From assembly GCA_008973525.1 (NCBI GenBank), contig WACJ01000351.1, forward strand, positions 62,001-126,000: a DNA stretch of 64,000 bases. The letters are read 5' to 3'. This document shows positions 1 through 13,358 of the stretch, in pieces; within the stretch, counting starts at the first letter, position 1; every line of letters begins with the position of its first letter. This stretch comes from Stenopsyche tienmushanensis (taxonomy: Eukaryota; Arthropoda; Insecta; Trichoptera; Stenopsychidae). The position numbers and the translations under genes were made by a program. A model generated the notes under the pieces. The model searched no databases. It saw only the letters and a list, made by a program, of their open reading frames with translations, and was not told where the DNA came from.

Positions 1-2408
1 TTGCAGTGTGTGTTATACGACTGCAAGCAGTGCGGAAGTGAAGGTGACTGATCAATAATCTTCTTCTTCAAAAAAAAAAGAACAAACTATTCAAATAAGG
101 AAAAAAATAATAAGTAGTTTCCTATGTGCATCAAGAAAATGTGGCGAAAAATGAATAAACTCTCAGGACATTGCGCTCGTCTCCGGCGAAGTCAATTTCC
201 TACTGTTTGTCATCTCCGCTACAGTAAATGAAGCGATGCAGCATCTTGGCAAAGCAAAGAGAAAAGGACGTTGCAGAAATAAAACCTCGGTCGTAAATTT
301 CAAATGAATATGTTTCTCAAATGCATCGACAGCAAAGCAAATAAATCATAGCGATTCAATTTTACCGTTCTGACGTTTCTTTTAAGTGGATTTAACCAGA
401 TTCAAATCAATTTATTTTGAGTTTAAAATGACAATTTTTGCCATTGGATTATATCGATGACAGCCGTAATATTCGATAAATGGCATAAAAAAATCCGCTG
501 TTGATTCTTGCTTTCATAAATCATTCATTGACGCAATATCAATGAGAATGCTAATTATTTTGTGAGAGAATACTAGAAAATATTCAAAATGTATTGTAAA
601 TATTGATTCAAGTCTTCTCATGCTGCTGCTTGTTTAAGCTGAAAAAGTTGGAATATAATAAACAGAAAATGTTGTTCGATTTTACAGCAGATGAAACACG
701 AGTAGCTTTTACAACAGCAAACACTTCGACTGAAAGTTAAGATAAGGAGAGCAAACATGCAGCTTTCTATGTACATATGTCCAGATACGACCAGAAACAA
801 TAGTCACAACTCAAAGCCAACACAACTAGAAATTGACATTTTCAGAAAACCTCATAAAACAGAGTAATGCATACAATCCAATAGCCAGTGCTAAAATTTT
901 CTCCCTTGAAACTTTCTAGAATTTGCAGAACTATTTGAATTTATGTCCTCTATTTGAGTCCGCAGCTTATTCTGCACAATTTGTAGCAAAATTCAAACAA
1001 ATTATTGTTAGCTTTCATATGTTCCATTAGTGATGTGTGAGCAACAATAACTTTTCCTTTATCTAGCACTGTTTGGACAAGGCTACCCTGAATTGGATAA
1101 AGTGAAAGCAAAGACACTGGATACAAGCGACTTTCCTGTTTGCATTGTACAGCATGAAAGCCATTCGATCTAGTCATCTATTCTGAAATTTATTGTTATA
1201 CATATATAAGCAAAAACTTATTCGGGCCGTAATGTCCGGAGTTTGAAGAAGCATTGTGTAAATCTCGACAAGGAACACAACCACCACCATCGAAAACATT
1301 TTTCAGCTTAAGTTTTCCAATAACTCCAAACTTACAGTTGAAAATTATTCTCTTCGATGATTAAATTTCGAATGAGTCAAATTAAATACATGCCTTATAT
1401 TTCATAAGGGAGAACGCAATCAACATTGATTGCCGTTTTATTGAATAAAAACATGTGCGTAATCTAGGAATAATGTTACATGTATTAATAGCGTAACTTG
1501 AATCGACATAAATACAAGTATACCCCAATGATCATCCATAAGATCTACATATATGGAGTATACTTGGGACTGTTTGGGTTTGTTTGATTTTTGTCCCTTG
1601 ATATCTTAAGCTAACACTATGAATACAAATCTTGTTGATTCTGTAAAAGTTTTGGGGCCTACTTTTGTTCTTTGAAATTTTTCTTCTATATTCTTCAACA
1701 TTCAAAGTACTCGAATATTATAAATTGGATGATTTTTTTCCAAATATTTATAACACAATTATCATTATATAGAGAGTTTTAAATTTAAGCTTTTTCGTTC
1801 AGGATTTTATTATGTCAGAGCTTTTATATTTTCTATCGCTTGTGTTTCTGTGAGAATACTTAAAAAACAATAAAAATCCACCATTTGATGTTTATATCAT
1901 ATATTATATATGTTTAATAAGAGATGTCTTCCTAATTTACATAATACATCTGTAAGTATAATAAATAATGTTTATATTATGAATATATTAATATAAAATA
2001 AAAATTTCCAACAATTGTAAATTCATGTCATATTAGCATGTATTTTATACTGGTTTGAAATTAAAGATGATTGTTTCATTTTTAGATAAAATATCCGTAT
2101 ATTTATATAAATACCTTTATCACACTTAAGAATATAGAATGGTTCTCAAATAGTTAATATTGGGATCCGGTCTATCGAATTCACATAAGAGTATTATACT
2201 TTTTTGCGCGTCCATTATTGAATCCAATCTAACGCATAAAAACGTATCGCATACATTTATGTATTCGGCTGGAATTCAAATTTTTGCTCGTTTCGGCTGG
2301 CATTTTTTAATCTCAAATAGTTTGGAGATTTGAAATTCAATACATATATTGGATCATTTGATTTTATTTGACAAAATTTAGCAATAAAATAATCAATGTT
2401 TTTTAATA
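1..2408. other. AT-rich non-coding DNA
   Basis: No gene, tRNA or repeat was recognised. Short open frames (618-800, 950-1177) have no family resemblance and frequent stops around them. If the neuroligin 5' exons lie upstream of the window, this is intron. Confidence 0.6.
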
Positions 2409-3078
2409 TTGGGCTGGAAACTATGAAACGGGCGTTGAATAAAAAACAAAAAGCTTTATTTTTCACATTATTTGTTATATTCAATCGAAATAACTTCCAT
2501 TGGCATTTACGATTTTTTGCCAACGATTGAGCAAATCATATATGCCTTTTTTTAAAAAAAAGTCTTCAATTTTGGGGTTAATAAACAATCCAAAGTCTTT
2601 TATATCATTTTGATTAACAATCGATCTTTGAAATATCTGTTGAATATGGAGGATGTGGTAAAATTTCATATTATAGAGAAGTTAATTTGTCAAAAGTGAT
2701 TGAAGCTTTATGTGGTCTTGCGTTATCACGCAGTAATGATTGAGCAATGCTTATTTTTTATCATAAGGTTCTTGTGCATGATATCAATTGCATGGCAATA
2801 GGAGTTCGCTGTTATGGTTTCGCCTGGTTTATAGTAAGGAATAATGAATCACTTCTTTGGTAACCATAATCATTCCACCACATGGTAACCATAACCTGTT
2901 TTTAATGAAATTTTAATGATTCGGTTTAGGGGTGTGTCCTGGAGGTATATTCTTATCTGCCTATTTGCTTGATCGTTTTCGATTGTTATACAATATCCAC
3001 TTTTCATCACAAGTGATGATTTGGTTTAAAAATGGCGATCGGCTATCCCTAACGCCCGTTTCATAGTTTCCAATCTAA
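2409..3078 (-). mobile_element. Internally deleted mariner element with intact 28-base terminal repeats
   Basis: Terminal inverted repeats at 2409-2436 and 3051-3078 are 28 bases long and differ at only three positions. Both are flanked by TA (2407-2408 and 3079-3080), the mariner target duplication. On the minus strand the residue of a transposase is legible: an ITCDEKWILYNNRKR block (the first catalytic Asp region, near 2990-3030) and a C-terminal LLNRWQKIVNANGSYFD block (2481-2540), separated by stops and frameshifts. The whole N-terminal DNA-binding part is gone, since the 5' repeat lies almost next to the first Asp motif. The repeat sequence suggests the mellifera-like group. At 670 bases it is about half of full length and cannot be autonomous. 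Confidence 0.9.
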
Positions 3079-5035
3079 TATATTATAATGAGCTATTTTT
3101 AAAATAGTGTTTATTACATTTTTTTCTAGAATTCTTAATGATAATCTGTGTTCTTGAGTATTTATCTGTATTATTCCAATTTATAATTGTGCTGGCTTTA
3201 CATTCTATATCAGTAAAATTATGTATTAATATTTTGTCCAGTTTCATATTCGTTCTTCATTTAAAAAATAAAAATAAAGAACAGAAAGCTGAAGCAATGA
3301 ATCATATTTGTTCGAATTTATTACACATTGGTCGAAGTATTTCGCTTCTGCATGATAGTCTTTAGTGTTGGAAAACAAGAAATGCTTGCAGCAAAGTAAT
3401 GTCCGTCGTTTCGCTTAATCCCGGTGAAAGTATTCCACTACAAAATGTCTCTCTCCATTGTGGCGTTGTGATGTTTTATCCACATTAAATCTAGTGGAGT
3501 GCTCCGAAACTCCGTCTTTTGTAAACGGTTTCAGTATTAAAGCAGAGAGGGAGGAATTTCCGCAAAACGGACATAATCCGCGAAAGAGCCCACTGCCATA
3601 TGCATTCGGTCTTGTCTGTCTGTCCGTCTGATGTATTCGTATGAAGTGCCAAACTGGTGGTGCTTTGTCAAACGAAATCCGCTTGGAAGCTCCTCATCAC
3701 TTTTGTGTTCCACTTTCGTCCACGTCACATATTTCAGGCTTTGACTCAGTTCTGTGCGATAGTTTGTCCACATCAGTAAATATTTTTCCCAGCGCATACT
3801 CTCCATCAACTTTTATATTTCAGAAGCGGCGTTTCATTTTCAATTAAAACGAAATGGGCGTAAAAAATCGACCAACGACAGACATTTTCGTATTTTTCGC
3901 ATAAACGAAAAGTTCCCATTGCCCACACCCTGCCATCAGAATGGAGGTCGACGTCCCCATAACTGGTAAACTGTGTAATCATAGTTTGTCGCCAGCAGAC
4001 CCATAGTTGGAAAGTCTCACGTCGGCGTTGAAATGCTCCTTTTACTCTCTTTCGGCCACCCGAAGCCTTCCTCCTTCTTCGATGGCGAACTATCTCCACT
4101 TTCCAAATTTATGTTTATCCCCCGAATCTCCCTTTCGATAATGGCCTAGACAGTTTACCGCGGAAGCTGCCTATCTCAGTGGCTCGTTTTAAAACAATAC
4201 CCGGCCACATTGTGCTGAATGCGCCGTGCTTAACTTTGCTTAATTATATGGAAAGCCCAAGTATGTTGTGTAAGCTTAGTTGATGGGCTTACAGCACCGC
4301 GGGCCTTTGTTCTTTTAAGCAATTGTTTGGCGAAAACACAAAAGGACCCCTAGTTTGTGACTTGAATTTCGCACCGGCACCCTCGCGTCTTTCGCAATTT
4401 TTAATTATCTCCGAGTTGCTTACAAACCATCTTCCATTTAACCAGAAACTTGCCTCAAGACGTCAAGATATAACAATGTCATTTAATTTGCATGAAGCCG
4501 GCTCACAGTAACTGAAACACTCGTGCTCGATGTAACAGCGTGGCAAATTAAAGACATGATTTAATCACGAACTACATCCATTACATAAATTAATTCGTTT
4601 TAGAAGCATAAAACATATATTTTTTCCCCAAAAAGTAAAATTTATAAGATACAGCAATTCCTACAAGTGATTCCATTAAAATACGTTTTAGATAACTTAA
4701 TAATATACCTATATTACATGTTATTAAATTTTTACAAATGCTTCTGAATTAATATATTTTTCTGGTTTTTATGAATGGTATATATCTCCAGCTATATTCT
4801 CTATATATTTGAATTCAACTGTTAAATCGTGGGGATAATCTTTGGATATTTTGTTCACTTGCTACATTGATTGCATACACAATTAGCCCAGATATTTCCA
4901 TATGGAAAATGGGAGTTCTAAACGTAAAGGTTTGAGACTATAACAATAAAAATATGCATTTAAATTGGCCGGCCAAATTCTAGCCTGCTTATTGTACTTT
5001 TAATAATTGCTAAATAAATGAAAATCAAGCTAAAC
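3079..5035. other. Non-coding stretch with a GC-richer block at 3370-4520
   Basis: The block has few stops on the minus strand (two overlapping frames covering 3537-4099) but no recognisable protein, splice pattern or repeat. It may be conserved regulatory DNA of the large neuroligin intron; that is inference. Confidence 0.5.
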
Positions 5036-5215
5036 GATTAAGCTGTGTTTGTGTAATATATAAAAGCGTGCTACTGGTTGCTACTTATGTATACATTAGA
5101 TGTGGCGCATGCGTGTAGCGTGTCTTTGTATGTATGTGTACCACGGAGTGATCACAAACGATTCTTCTTATCTTTCTGACCAACTGCCGCTTAGAGTTTC
5201 ACTTTTCGTCTCATT
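5036..5215 (-). repeat. Dispersed repeat family B, copy 1 (GCGCATGCG-containing)
   Basis: On the minus strand this shares with 36195-36436 and 52150-52326 the run CGAAAAGTGAAACTCTAAG (first of these only), ACACGCTACRCGCATGCGCC, a TAAAGCAACC or TAGCAACCAG segment, and TATATTACACAAACA. The palindromic core GCGCATGCG is at 5105-5113. Confidence 0.7.
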
Positions 5216-6439
5216 CAGCCCATTTTGCTCTACCATTTCTATAAAAATTGTATTTTAAAAAACTTATGCTTCCACTTTTAACGTTTTTGCAGATTTTCCA
5301 TTAGCTTTGCTTATGCCATTATTTATTCTATTTACATGTAATATTTTTGGCAAAACTATTCATTTTTTTGTTTCGCTTCTTATTTACGTAACAGCTTTGA
5401 ATTGTTTTTTTAACGTTAAGGTCTAACTGAAAGTTTTATCGATAAATTGAATTTAACCAAGCGTTTATCTGTAAACTTTAACTGATTTTCCTTCAAACAT
5501 TTAAAATTAATTAAATAACATTGGCTTTAGTTACCATCTCCTTATTTTATTCGTCAGAATCCTTTTCGGGTCGAGGATCCAGAATCAGACTTTAAAGGGA
5601 CGGATTTCCATCATTTGATTAAACCGAAAATTTGCAGATCCTATTTGAGCAAAGAGGGTAAAAAATTGGGGGTTTGACCCGAAAAAAAATTGAACGCCTG
5701 AAAAGAGGACAGGCTAAATATATAAGTTTATATAGAAAAAAGATGTGTGCGTGCGATCACTTGAGGAAGGCTTGTTTGTTTGCGTAATGTTTGGTTCACT
5801 TTATTGGATGCCAGGGACCGGTTTTAGGTACCATTATCGTTAGAAAGTTTTCCTTTAGAAAACCAAGTTCATACAAAAAACTTCCTCTCTGACTTCTGTC
5901 TTTATTCCTTTTGAATCCTCGTTTGGAAACGAGAAAAAAGTTTTCCCCAACCGGCGAAATGTACGGAGATGAAGACAAATACACTTATGAGGGAAATCTT
6001 AAACATGAAACACTGCGAAAGTTTGCCGAAAGATATGACGGCTTGTAGTCATTTTTTCACGAATTTAAAAATAAAGATGGTGGCTTTAAAAGAAAAATAC
6101 GCGTATCGTTGGTGGATCGTCAAATCATCAATCATGATCATTCAAGAGTATATTCTGAAATATGATATATAGAATGTCCGTTTCTTAACACACTACAAAA
6201 AGGGCGTTACAGCAAATTTATATACATATGTACATTTTTTTGTTTTGCGAAGAAGATTGATTGCTGAGCCTACTCAGAAAAAGATTGAAGATTAGATTAA
6301 TCTAAGATTTCGACGCACATCATATTACGATCATCATTCTATCTATCTATAAACATATTTTGCTGAAAAAGTTGCTTAAAAGTTAAAAGTTTTTTTCGCA
6401 TATTCACATGCATATACAATCGAAAAACACAGTTTTTGA
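5216..6439. other. Non-coding DNA, nothing recognised
   Basis: Mixed AT-rich sequence. Small frames near 5796-6172 on both strands have no family signature. Confidence 0.5.
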
Positions 6440-6960
6440 TTAAACAAAACTTGAAAGTCCGATTGCTACAATCTGTTTAGAATTCAAATTTTTCCCTAGT
6501 AAAAATAATTGTAAGGCACAAAATAAGTAAAAATCACTTGAGACAATATTCGGGGAGTAAGCAGAATGCGGGTAAAAGCTCCCAAATAAATTCACTACTT
6601 TTTGCAGTATTGTTTGAGATTGAATACTTTCCCAATCTCTTTTAAATGACAAAAAAATGTTCCATGAGGTGAATTCATCCCTTCAGCGATCTGATGTTAA
6701 TTGTGGTTCTGACTCCACAACATTTTTAAAAACGTCGTTATCAAAATTAACAGGAAGTCCTGAACGGGGTTCATCATAAATGCTGCTTTCTCCAACTTTT
6801 CAACAAATTTTTTAAACCATTTTTGGGCAGTCTTTACACTGATAGTATGTTCACCATGCTTTTTTTGCGGGACTATCTACAGGTCCACCATGCACAATAT
6901 TAATTTTTATCGCTGCATATCTCACAGATTTGCCATTTAAAAATATAACATGACACATTT
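6440..6960 (-). mobile_element. Mariner transposase remnant (frameshifted)
   Basis: Minus-strand blocks match mariner transposase in order. An HTH region reads GEHTISVKTAQKWFKKFVEK (around 6800-6860). After a frameshift comes YDEPRSGLPVNFDNDVFKNV and a QLTSDR end (to about 6690). Then a catalytic end reads HSAYSPNIVSSDFYLFCALQ with FLLGKNLNSKQ (6480-6570), in which the third Asp is kept. The sequence between (first and second Asp motifs) is missing. Terminal repeats were not identified. It differs from the other mariner copies here, so it is a separate insertion. Confidence 0.8.
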
Positions 6961-8973
6961 GGATTGTTTGGATCATTCATTCGAAATTCATTTTCTATGG
7001 GTACTAATATGCGTCCGATGTTTACGAAAATTGGCGACAGACTGACTAATATATTAGCCAGTCGACGACAAATTTCGACAGGTTTGAAATTTAATGTTAA
7101 ATTGTGTTTTATTTACCCTATTCCTGGATTGGAAGTATTAATCTCTCAGTTGTCTTAAATTATTGATTAAAAAATATTGCTTTGTTATGCAAAAAAAGAC
7201 ATATTCAATATACACATGCAATACTTATTCTTTTAAAAACTATAAGCTTAAATGAAAAATATTCGTAGAACTTAATTTCTCAATTGTTAGATGTTTATAT
7301 TTTTTATTGATAAAATAACTTGATGTTGGCTTTGATACAAAATAAAATATTTTATAACAAAAATGTTTTATTGTGCATTCATTACAAATACTTGGATAGA
7401 CTGTATATACTTGATACATTTATAAGACCATTGAATTTATTTTGATCCTTTCTAAGACATGCTTTCAGGAATTATCCTTATGGATTGGTTTCGGATAGAA
7501 TTCCTAGTTATATTGAAATATTTTCATTGTTTAAGAGGTCGACATTGTTCTGTTGGAACAATATTTGGGCGCAACGCTCGCATTATTCCATAAATAGCCT
7601 CGGAGCATTTAAAAGGCTATTTTACAAAATTAGAAATGAAAATCAATCACTTTAAGCACTATAATCCTCGGTTCGGATCCTGAACCGGCTTTATAGTATT
7701 TCAGCGCTTCTGAATTTTTAACAGCCAATTAGGATTACGGCGCCCCGGGCAACCTTTCCGTTCGGTTTTGTGGGTATTTCGTAGATCCGGTTTGAATACA
7801 CCGGTAACCATAAAATGAAACATTACTTAATGTTTTATATTCAATAAAACAGATTTTCATTCGTCCTCCATGGGATTCTTGAATTTATGATCACAAATTT
7901 CGGACCGCCTCCAAAGAATTTATTAATTACTATTGGAGCGATTCGCCAAAATAAGCCGCTTATTACTTTGATGACATCGACATAGTGCTAGTTTTACGTA
8001 CGTTTGTGCGTATATTTTCATTATTTTGCGCAGAAAAAATGAAAATCTGTGTAAAAAATTTCACCACAAATAACCACCTGCTATTTGTCAGGTCACATTG
8101 AAGCGTATGAAGATTTATGTCCGGTTATTAGAGTGGAAATTTCGAGTGCTAAAATGTCAAAATTTGGACTTGGTTTTTTGTTTGAAATTTTTAATGGAAG
8201 GACAGCTATTTTTCACAAAAAAAATAAAATTTCACAAAATGTCAGCGTTTCTGTCAAAACGAATCCTGAACGTGACCACCCATATTAGCGATTCACAGTA
8301 TTTAATCCAAAATGCAATTTTAGATTTAAAAAATTATATATTCCATTTTTAAATAATATTTTTATCGAATACAGCTTCGATTAATGTCTATATTAACTTT
8401 CTCAACCCTTATTCTACCTCACCCAGAAGCACCACAGCTGAAGATATCCAAAATTTGACTGCCAAAACACGACCAAAGCTTAGATCGATCAAGTCAACAA
8501 TAATATTATGCAAGCTAAATATTTTATAATGTCTCAAGACTGTTCCATAAATATGTCCATGGAAGCAAACGAAGCTTGCTTGTTTACAAGAAAGTTATTG
8601 CGGTGCCTGTAGCCAGTAAAGTATTTTTTTTTCTTTAGTAAATAAACAAGCCCCTCTTAACAGTTTTACATGCTCACTAAATCGTCGGACCTTATATTTT
8701 GTGCTTTCCGTGATCATAAATTGGAACGGGTATACCCTTTGCGAGCGCAGTTTAACAAGTAGCGGACAGGAACAACCGGGAAGAAAAGGGTGAAACTAGA
8801 ACGCTGTTTTTTTATTTTGTGCTCCCATATGAAAACAGGAAAAACACGGTTCGATTTTGAAATTCATGGAAACATTATTCAATAGCATTTTTTTCAATAT
8901 GCAATAGCATTCAATAATAACATCACAATATTACATTGCTATTATTTCAGAAGAATCAGCTTTGTAGGAATAA
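6961..8973. other. Non-coding DNA, nothing recognised
   Basis: No repeat partner or protein motif was seen. A pair of overlapping short frames at 8085-8352 is unconvincing. Unread 3' parts of the degenerate gene at 8974-10216 could extend slightly into 8850-8973. Confidence 0.5.
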
Positions 8974-10216
8974 CTACACAAATACAATAATATCGTTGCT
9001 TCCCGTACTATTAGATATGATTCTGGCTTTATTATTGAGCACATTATCATTAATTAGGCAAAGATTTGTGCAAAATGATATTTTCTTTTGAACGATTGTC
9101 ATCAATGTATTACATTCTTCCATTAAGGCAACACCACGCTCAGGAATATCATTCACCCGCATAAAATGGACCATTTTCTTTGCAGTCTTAAATATAGAGT
9201 CATCCTCCCAAGGACAACATCTTTATTCAAAAACTGTGATGTGATATCCAGTATCTGAAAAAATCGTAAAAAGTTGCTAGTCACAAAGTCTTCTATGTGT
9301 TTTTCAGTGATATGTTCGACATCAATGCTTTTTCTTTTTGAGCAATCCTCTACATCTTCAATTCTTAGTCTCTATTCTCTATAATCTATCATATTTTTCT
9401 TATCTTGAACTGAAAATTCGTCGTCAAAATATGCAAACGACACCAACATCAAAGTCATTTTTCAATGCTGAATATCCGACAGGGGCTTGAAACTAGTATT
9501 TTGTGTATATTATGACTATGAATATACCATATATCTTTCAATGCTTTCTCTTACTATTTTGTCAGTTTAAAATAATGTTTAAATAGGAATATCTTCAGAC
9601 AATATATAGTTTTAGCCATTCATTTAGCATGTTGAAGACCAGAAAACCTCCTAAATGAAACTTTTTTTCAGAAATTCCCCCTAAGTAAATGATGGAAAGA
9701 TTCAGCAGCTCTTTATAGTCATCTCGAGATTGATATACTTGAAGTTTATTTAGAGCAAAAGAAATCCTGTCTGCAGCAACATGTTCTACGATTTTTGAGT
9801 AGTGATATAGTATTATAAATTAATGTTTTATAATCAATTTGATCAATGTTGTCCCAGTTCTTCTTAAACCTTTTAAACAATTGGATATCAGGAGCATTAG
9901 ACAGACCAAGCGATTGACTCACTACAACTTCTAACATAATTTCCATTATACGATGGCGACAAGCTAGAAAAAGCAAATATTTTTCCATTTTCTGCTTCAG
10001 AAGATCACAATCTCCATTTCTCAAACTAATATTTACAGCTATAGTATCAAAACATAAACGTAATAATTCATCAATAGAAGGTAGCTTTGACTGATGCAGA
10101 TTTGGTGTTGATTGGCCGATAAGCCAAATATTGATTTTATTTCTAGTTAATAAACTTCTAGCACTGTTTGTAGATACCATGATAAGTTGAAACAAGTACG
10201 TATAATTGGGGAACAA
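8974..10216 (-). pseudogene. Degenerate copy of an unnamed repetitive protein family
   Basis: One minus-strand frame of 156 codons (9746-10216) carries LLRLCFDTIAVN, KYLLFLACRHRIMEI and LSNAPDIQLFKRFKKNW. Further along the minus strand in other frames come QSRDDYKELLNLSIIYLGG (about 9660-9730), FVTSNFLRFFQILDI (about 9250-9295) and VNDIPERGVALMEE (9095-9155). I recall this block order from large families of uncharacterised, multi-copy proteins in hemipteran, beetle and cnidarian genomes (D-T-T/A...CRHH...GPEVxLFKRF...RDDYxELLxLxIIFLGG...VNDxAERGVAL). Their function is unknown to me and a transposon origin is only a guess. Stops and frameshifts make this copy a pseudogene. Confidence 0.6.
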
Positions 10217-13200
10217 AAATCACGCTCTCACTAATAACTGAATATATAGTGAGGTGTAGAGCAGGGCTCAATCTCAATGCATAACCGTAGGAAAGAATTG
10301 GGAAAGGGAACGGTTAACTGTAGTGAAGCAGTGAGTCTTTTTGAATGCTATTCCACTTTAAAGTAGACTAATAAATATAACAGAATCAATAAGCCAGATT
10401 CATAGTTAAGTCGCCATACAATGTTTTTTTATGAAACATTGATCATTCGATCACCCTAATCGGTATATTATTTGATTATATTGTGTTTTTACGTATTTTT
10501 GAGTATTAAAGCTTAAATTAAAGCAAAAATGTATGTTTAACCAAATATCATATAAATGCGCAATTTAAGATATATTTTGCAGATTTTTTAATGATCAAAT
10601 ATTCAACGAACACAAATGTTTTTTGCTGTTATATAAAGCAAAAATAAATATCTTTCTTACGATGTTTCGTGAAAGTGAAGAGCTACTTTGGAGGACTCGC
10701 AAAGGGTGCGCGTGTTAGGGATTTTAAAGTAGCCAGGGCAAGCAAGAGAGGAGTGTGATAATAAACAATAATTTCAAAAGTATGCAAATCATCCAGTTTT
10801 ATTATAGATATCAAAGTTTTGTTTATTTTAAAAAGCGTCCCGTATAAATAGGTCTTCTACGTCCAACTTCTGCCGGCTTTGAATTTTATATGCGTTCATA
10901 AAAAACTTTCCAAGAAAGGCTCGTAAAATACTCGACCAGCGCCATTAACGCAATTAAAGCTGAATATATTAATTTTTCTCGTCCTAAGGCAAAAATATAT
11001 TCCTCGCAATGGCCAAGTTTCAATTTTATTACGGTATCTTCTCAAAATGGACGTCGAAGGCTTCATCGACCATATTCTCATAGCAAAGGTTCCGACCTCG
11101 TGTTGGAATATCAGGGGATAAATGCGATTATCGTTGTTAAATTTAAGCTCTTTGGGATCAAATGAGCTTCGATGGGAAAGAGAGATGCAATAAACAGCGA
11201 TGTAGCGAAGAAATTCTGAGAGGAAATTGTTATACATCTTGTGCAAATCGATGAACCTACATAGTGTATGGTCATATACTTCTTGAAACTCTTAATTAAG
11301 TTAAAAATACAAACGAAATCGGAGATGAGCATACAAAAACGGAATACATAATTTCATACATGATTTCAAAATATTTCTCTTTCGCATTTTTCAAACAATG
11401 TCGTCCTTTATCCGTGTAAAAATCTTTTAAAATAACCCAATACAGCAAAATGGCAGTAATTTTAATACAGATTCCGTTATAAAAGATTACTTTTTTCAGT
11501 CCTTGGGTACTTTTTTCGTATTTTGCACAAATTTCCATTGTGTCCCTGCTAATCCCATATAGAAAATTTCTTAAGCCCCAACTTCTTTTACGTATATTCA
11601 AAAGCAATATCGATATCATAGCGTGTTAACATGGATTCGATTTTCCCATCCACTGTTCAAGCATGAAGATTGAAGCTTTAAGAATGTGACGATCGACTCT
11701 TAGGGAATTTCCAGAAACCATCGTATGGACACGGTTTATATACAGTTATACTTGCTGCTGATGTATTGACTGGGTATGTGGCTAAAATGCCGTTCTTGAA
11801 GCTTAACTTGTTATCTAGCTTTGTGAACAAAGGCCAGGGGTTGGCCTAAGTCTTGCCCTTTGATGCCATTAATGGAAAGAAAATGTTTTCTATACAAATA
11901 CCGAGTATATTAGGCTGAGATATAAATGATCGGCCCTTACGCGAGCAACACATCGCCCATATTAAACTTGGCCCAATTTTTACGTTTATTTTTCATGAAA
12001 TCGTTTCCAAGAATAAATTTTAAACATGTTAAAAAATATCACAGTAGAAATATGTATTACAAAGTCATTGATTTTTATCATCATGACATATTTCGGAATT
12101 GCATTAATTTTATGGAAATCTGGAGCCATGATTTTATTTTTATTAATTATAAAATATTTTTCCTTGAGTCATCAAAAGAAATGAAGGCCCATTTTATTAC
12201 AAGATGAAACCGCCTCGTAAAAAAATCTGCGTATAAAAGCACCAGTTATGTATGAAAATATGTAGGTTACATTTTAGATCTAAATATATAACAATTTTAT
12301 TTTTTTACATAAGGAAATTTATCAATTCAAAGCATTTAACTTTTACAGATTTTAAAATTTAGCTTGAATTGTTGTTGATTTTTTTATATAAAGATTTGTA
12401 CAGCGAATCTATCATCTCACCGATACGAATTTTTAGTTAAAAAATAGGAATTTCTATTCCCAAATTGAAATCCCTTGTCCGTGTAAATTTAAAGAACAGC
12501 AAAGTAATTATTTTGCCATTTTCATGCAGAAATAATTACTCCTTTCATCCGACTTATTCTATTGAATGCGGAAAAAAAACTCTCGACAAAGAAGTTTATT
12601 TTTATATTCGAATTGTTCTGCCCACAGAGGATGTAAATTATAATTTTTATTTGCGCAATATTTTTGTCGTGTCGTAAAGGGGTGATATTTACCCCATTAT
12701 TTCATGCAAACGGGTAAGGAAACGTCCCAGATTAGAATAACTGAGTGTAAACAATCGCTTTGTTTCGTCAGATTCGCGAGGAAGTTTGCTCGAAGTCAAC
12801 AGGGTGCGATGTCCTCGCCTGGTGGGTTGAGGAAGAAGATGGAGCTACCTTGAAAATTCGTCAGAACGTTACTGCCGTCTGTTTATCAGTGTCACTCATG
12901 CGTTAGCGGATATCGCCCGATTGCGACCCTGTAAAGGGCTCGTATATCGGACGCATTCGCCCGTTAAATCTGCCACATTTACGATTATGGAAATGTGGAA
13001 AACGATTAATAATAAAGCCTTAACTAGAGGCAAGAGTGTCTGCATGTGGTTAACCCTTATTCTGCGGTCGTCGCTAAGCGCTGTGCTTGCATTCGGCGTC
13101 AACTATAATGAGTTCGCTGAGCACTTCATTTAGAGACAACCTTTCCCGAACCCTTTTTAGTCTGATTGCCGTCATTTTAGATTGATGGCGTATAATGGCT

Positions 13201-13358
13201 TTAATATTCTATAATTATTAATGTGTGTGTTGATTTTTAAAATATCACCTAAATATCTCCGATAAGAATAATCACGGGTTGATCTGCATATTTTGAACAC
13301 TCAAGAGGCTTATTATTTTATTAAATACAAAGGAAAATGATCTTTTGCACAGATAGGA
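10217..13358. other. Non-coding DNA with doubtful antisense frames and a GC-richer block
   Basis: Three staggered minus-strand frames (10896-11619, up to 116 codons, hydrophobic stretches) could be an eroded membrane-protein gene, but no family was recognised. A GC-richer block at about 12720-13140 is open on both strands in part and has no known product. Confidence 0.4.

Noticed and set aside
1..50. Acceptor-like TTGCAG, a short open stretch containing YDCKQC, and a GTGACT donor-like site at the window start, resembling a small exon.
   Set aside because: Only 37 bases, no upstream context, no family match and no way to link it in phase to the neuroligin exons.
10896..11619. Staggered antisense frames that might be an eroded insect chemoreceptor.
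   Set aside because: Hydrophobic stretches are present but none of the receptor family signatures could be matched with confidence.
12896..13133. Overlapping open frames on both strands in a GC-richer block.
   Set aside because: Open on both strands because of base composition; no recognisable product on either.
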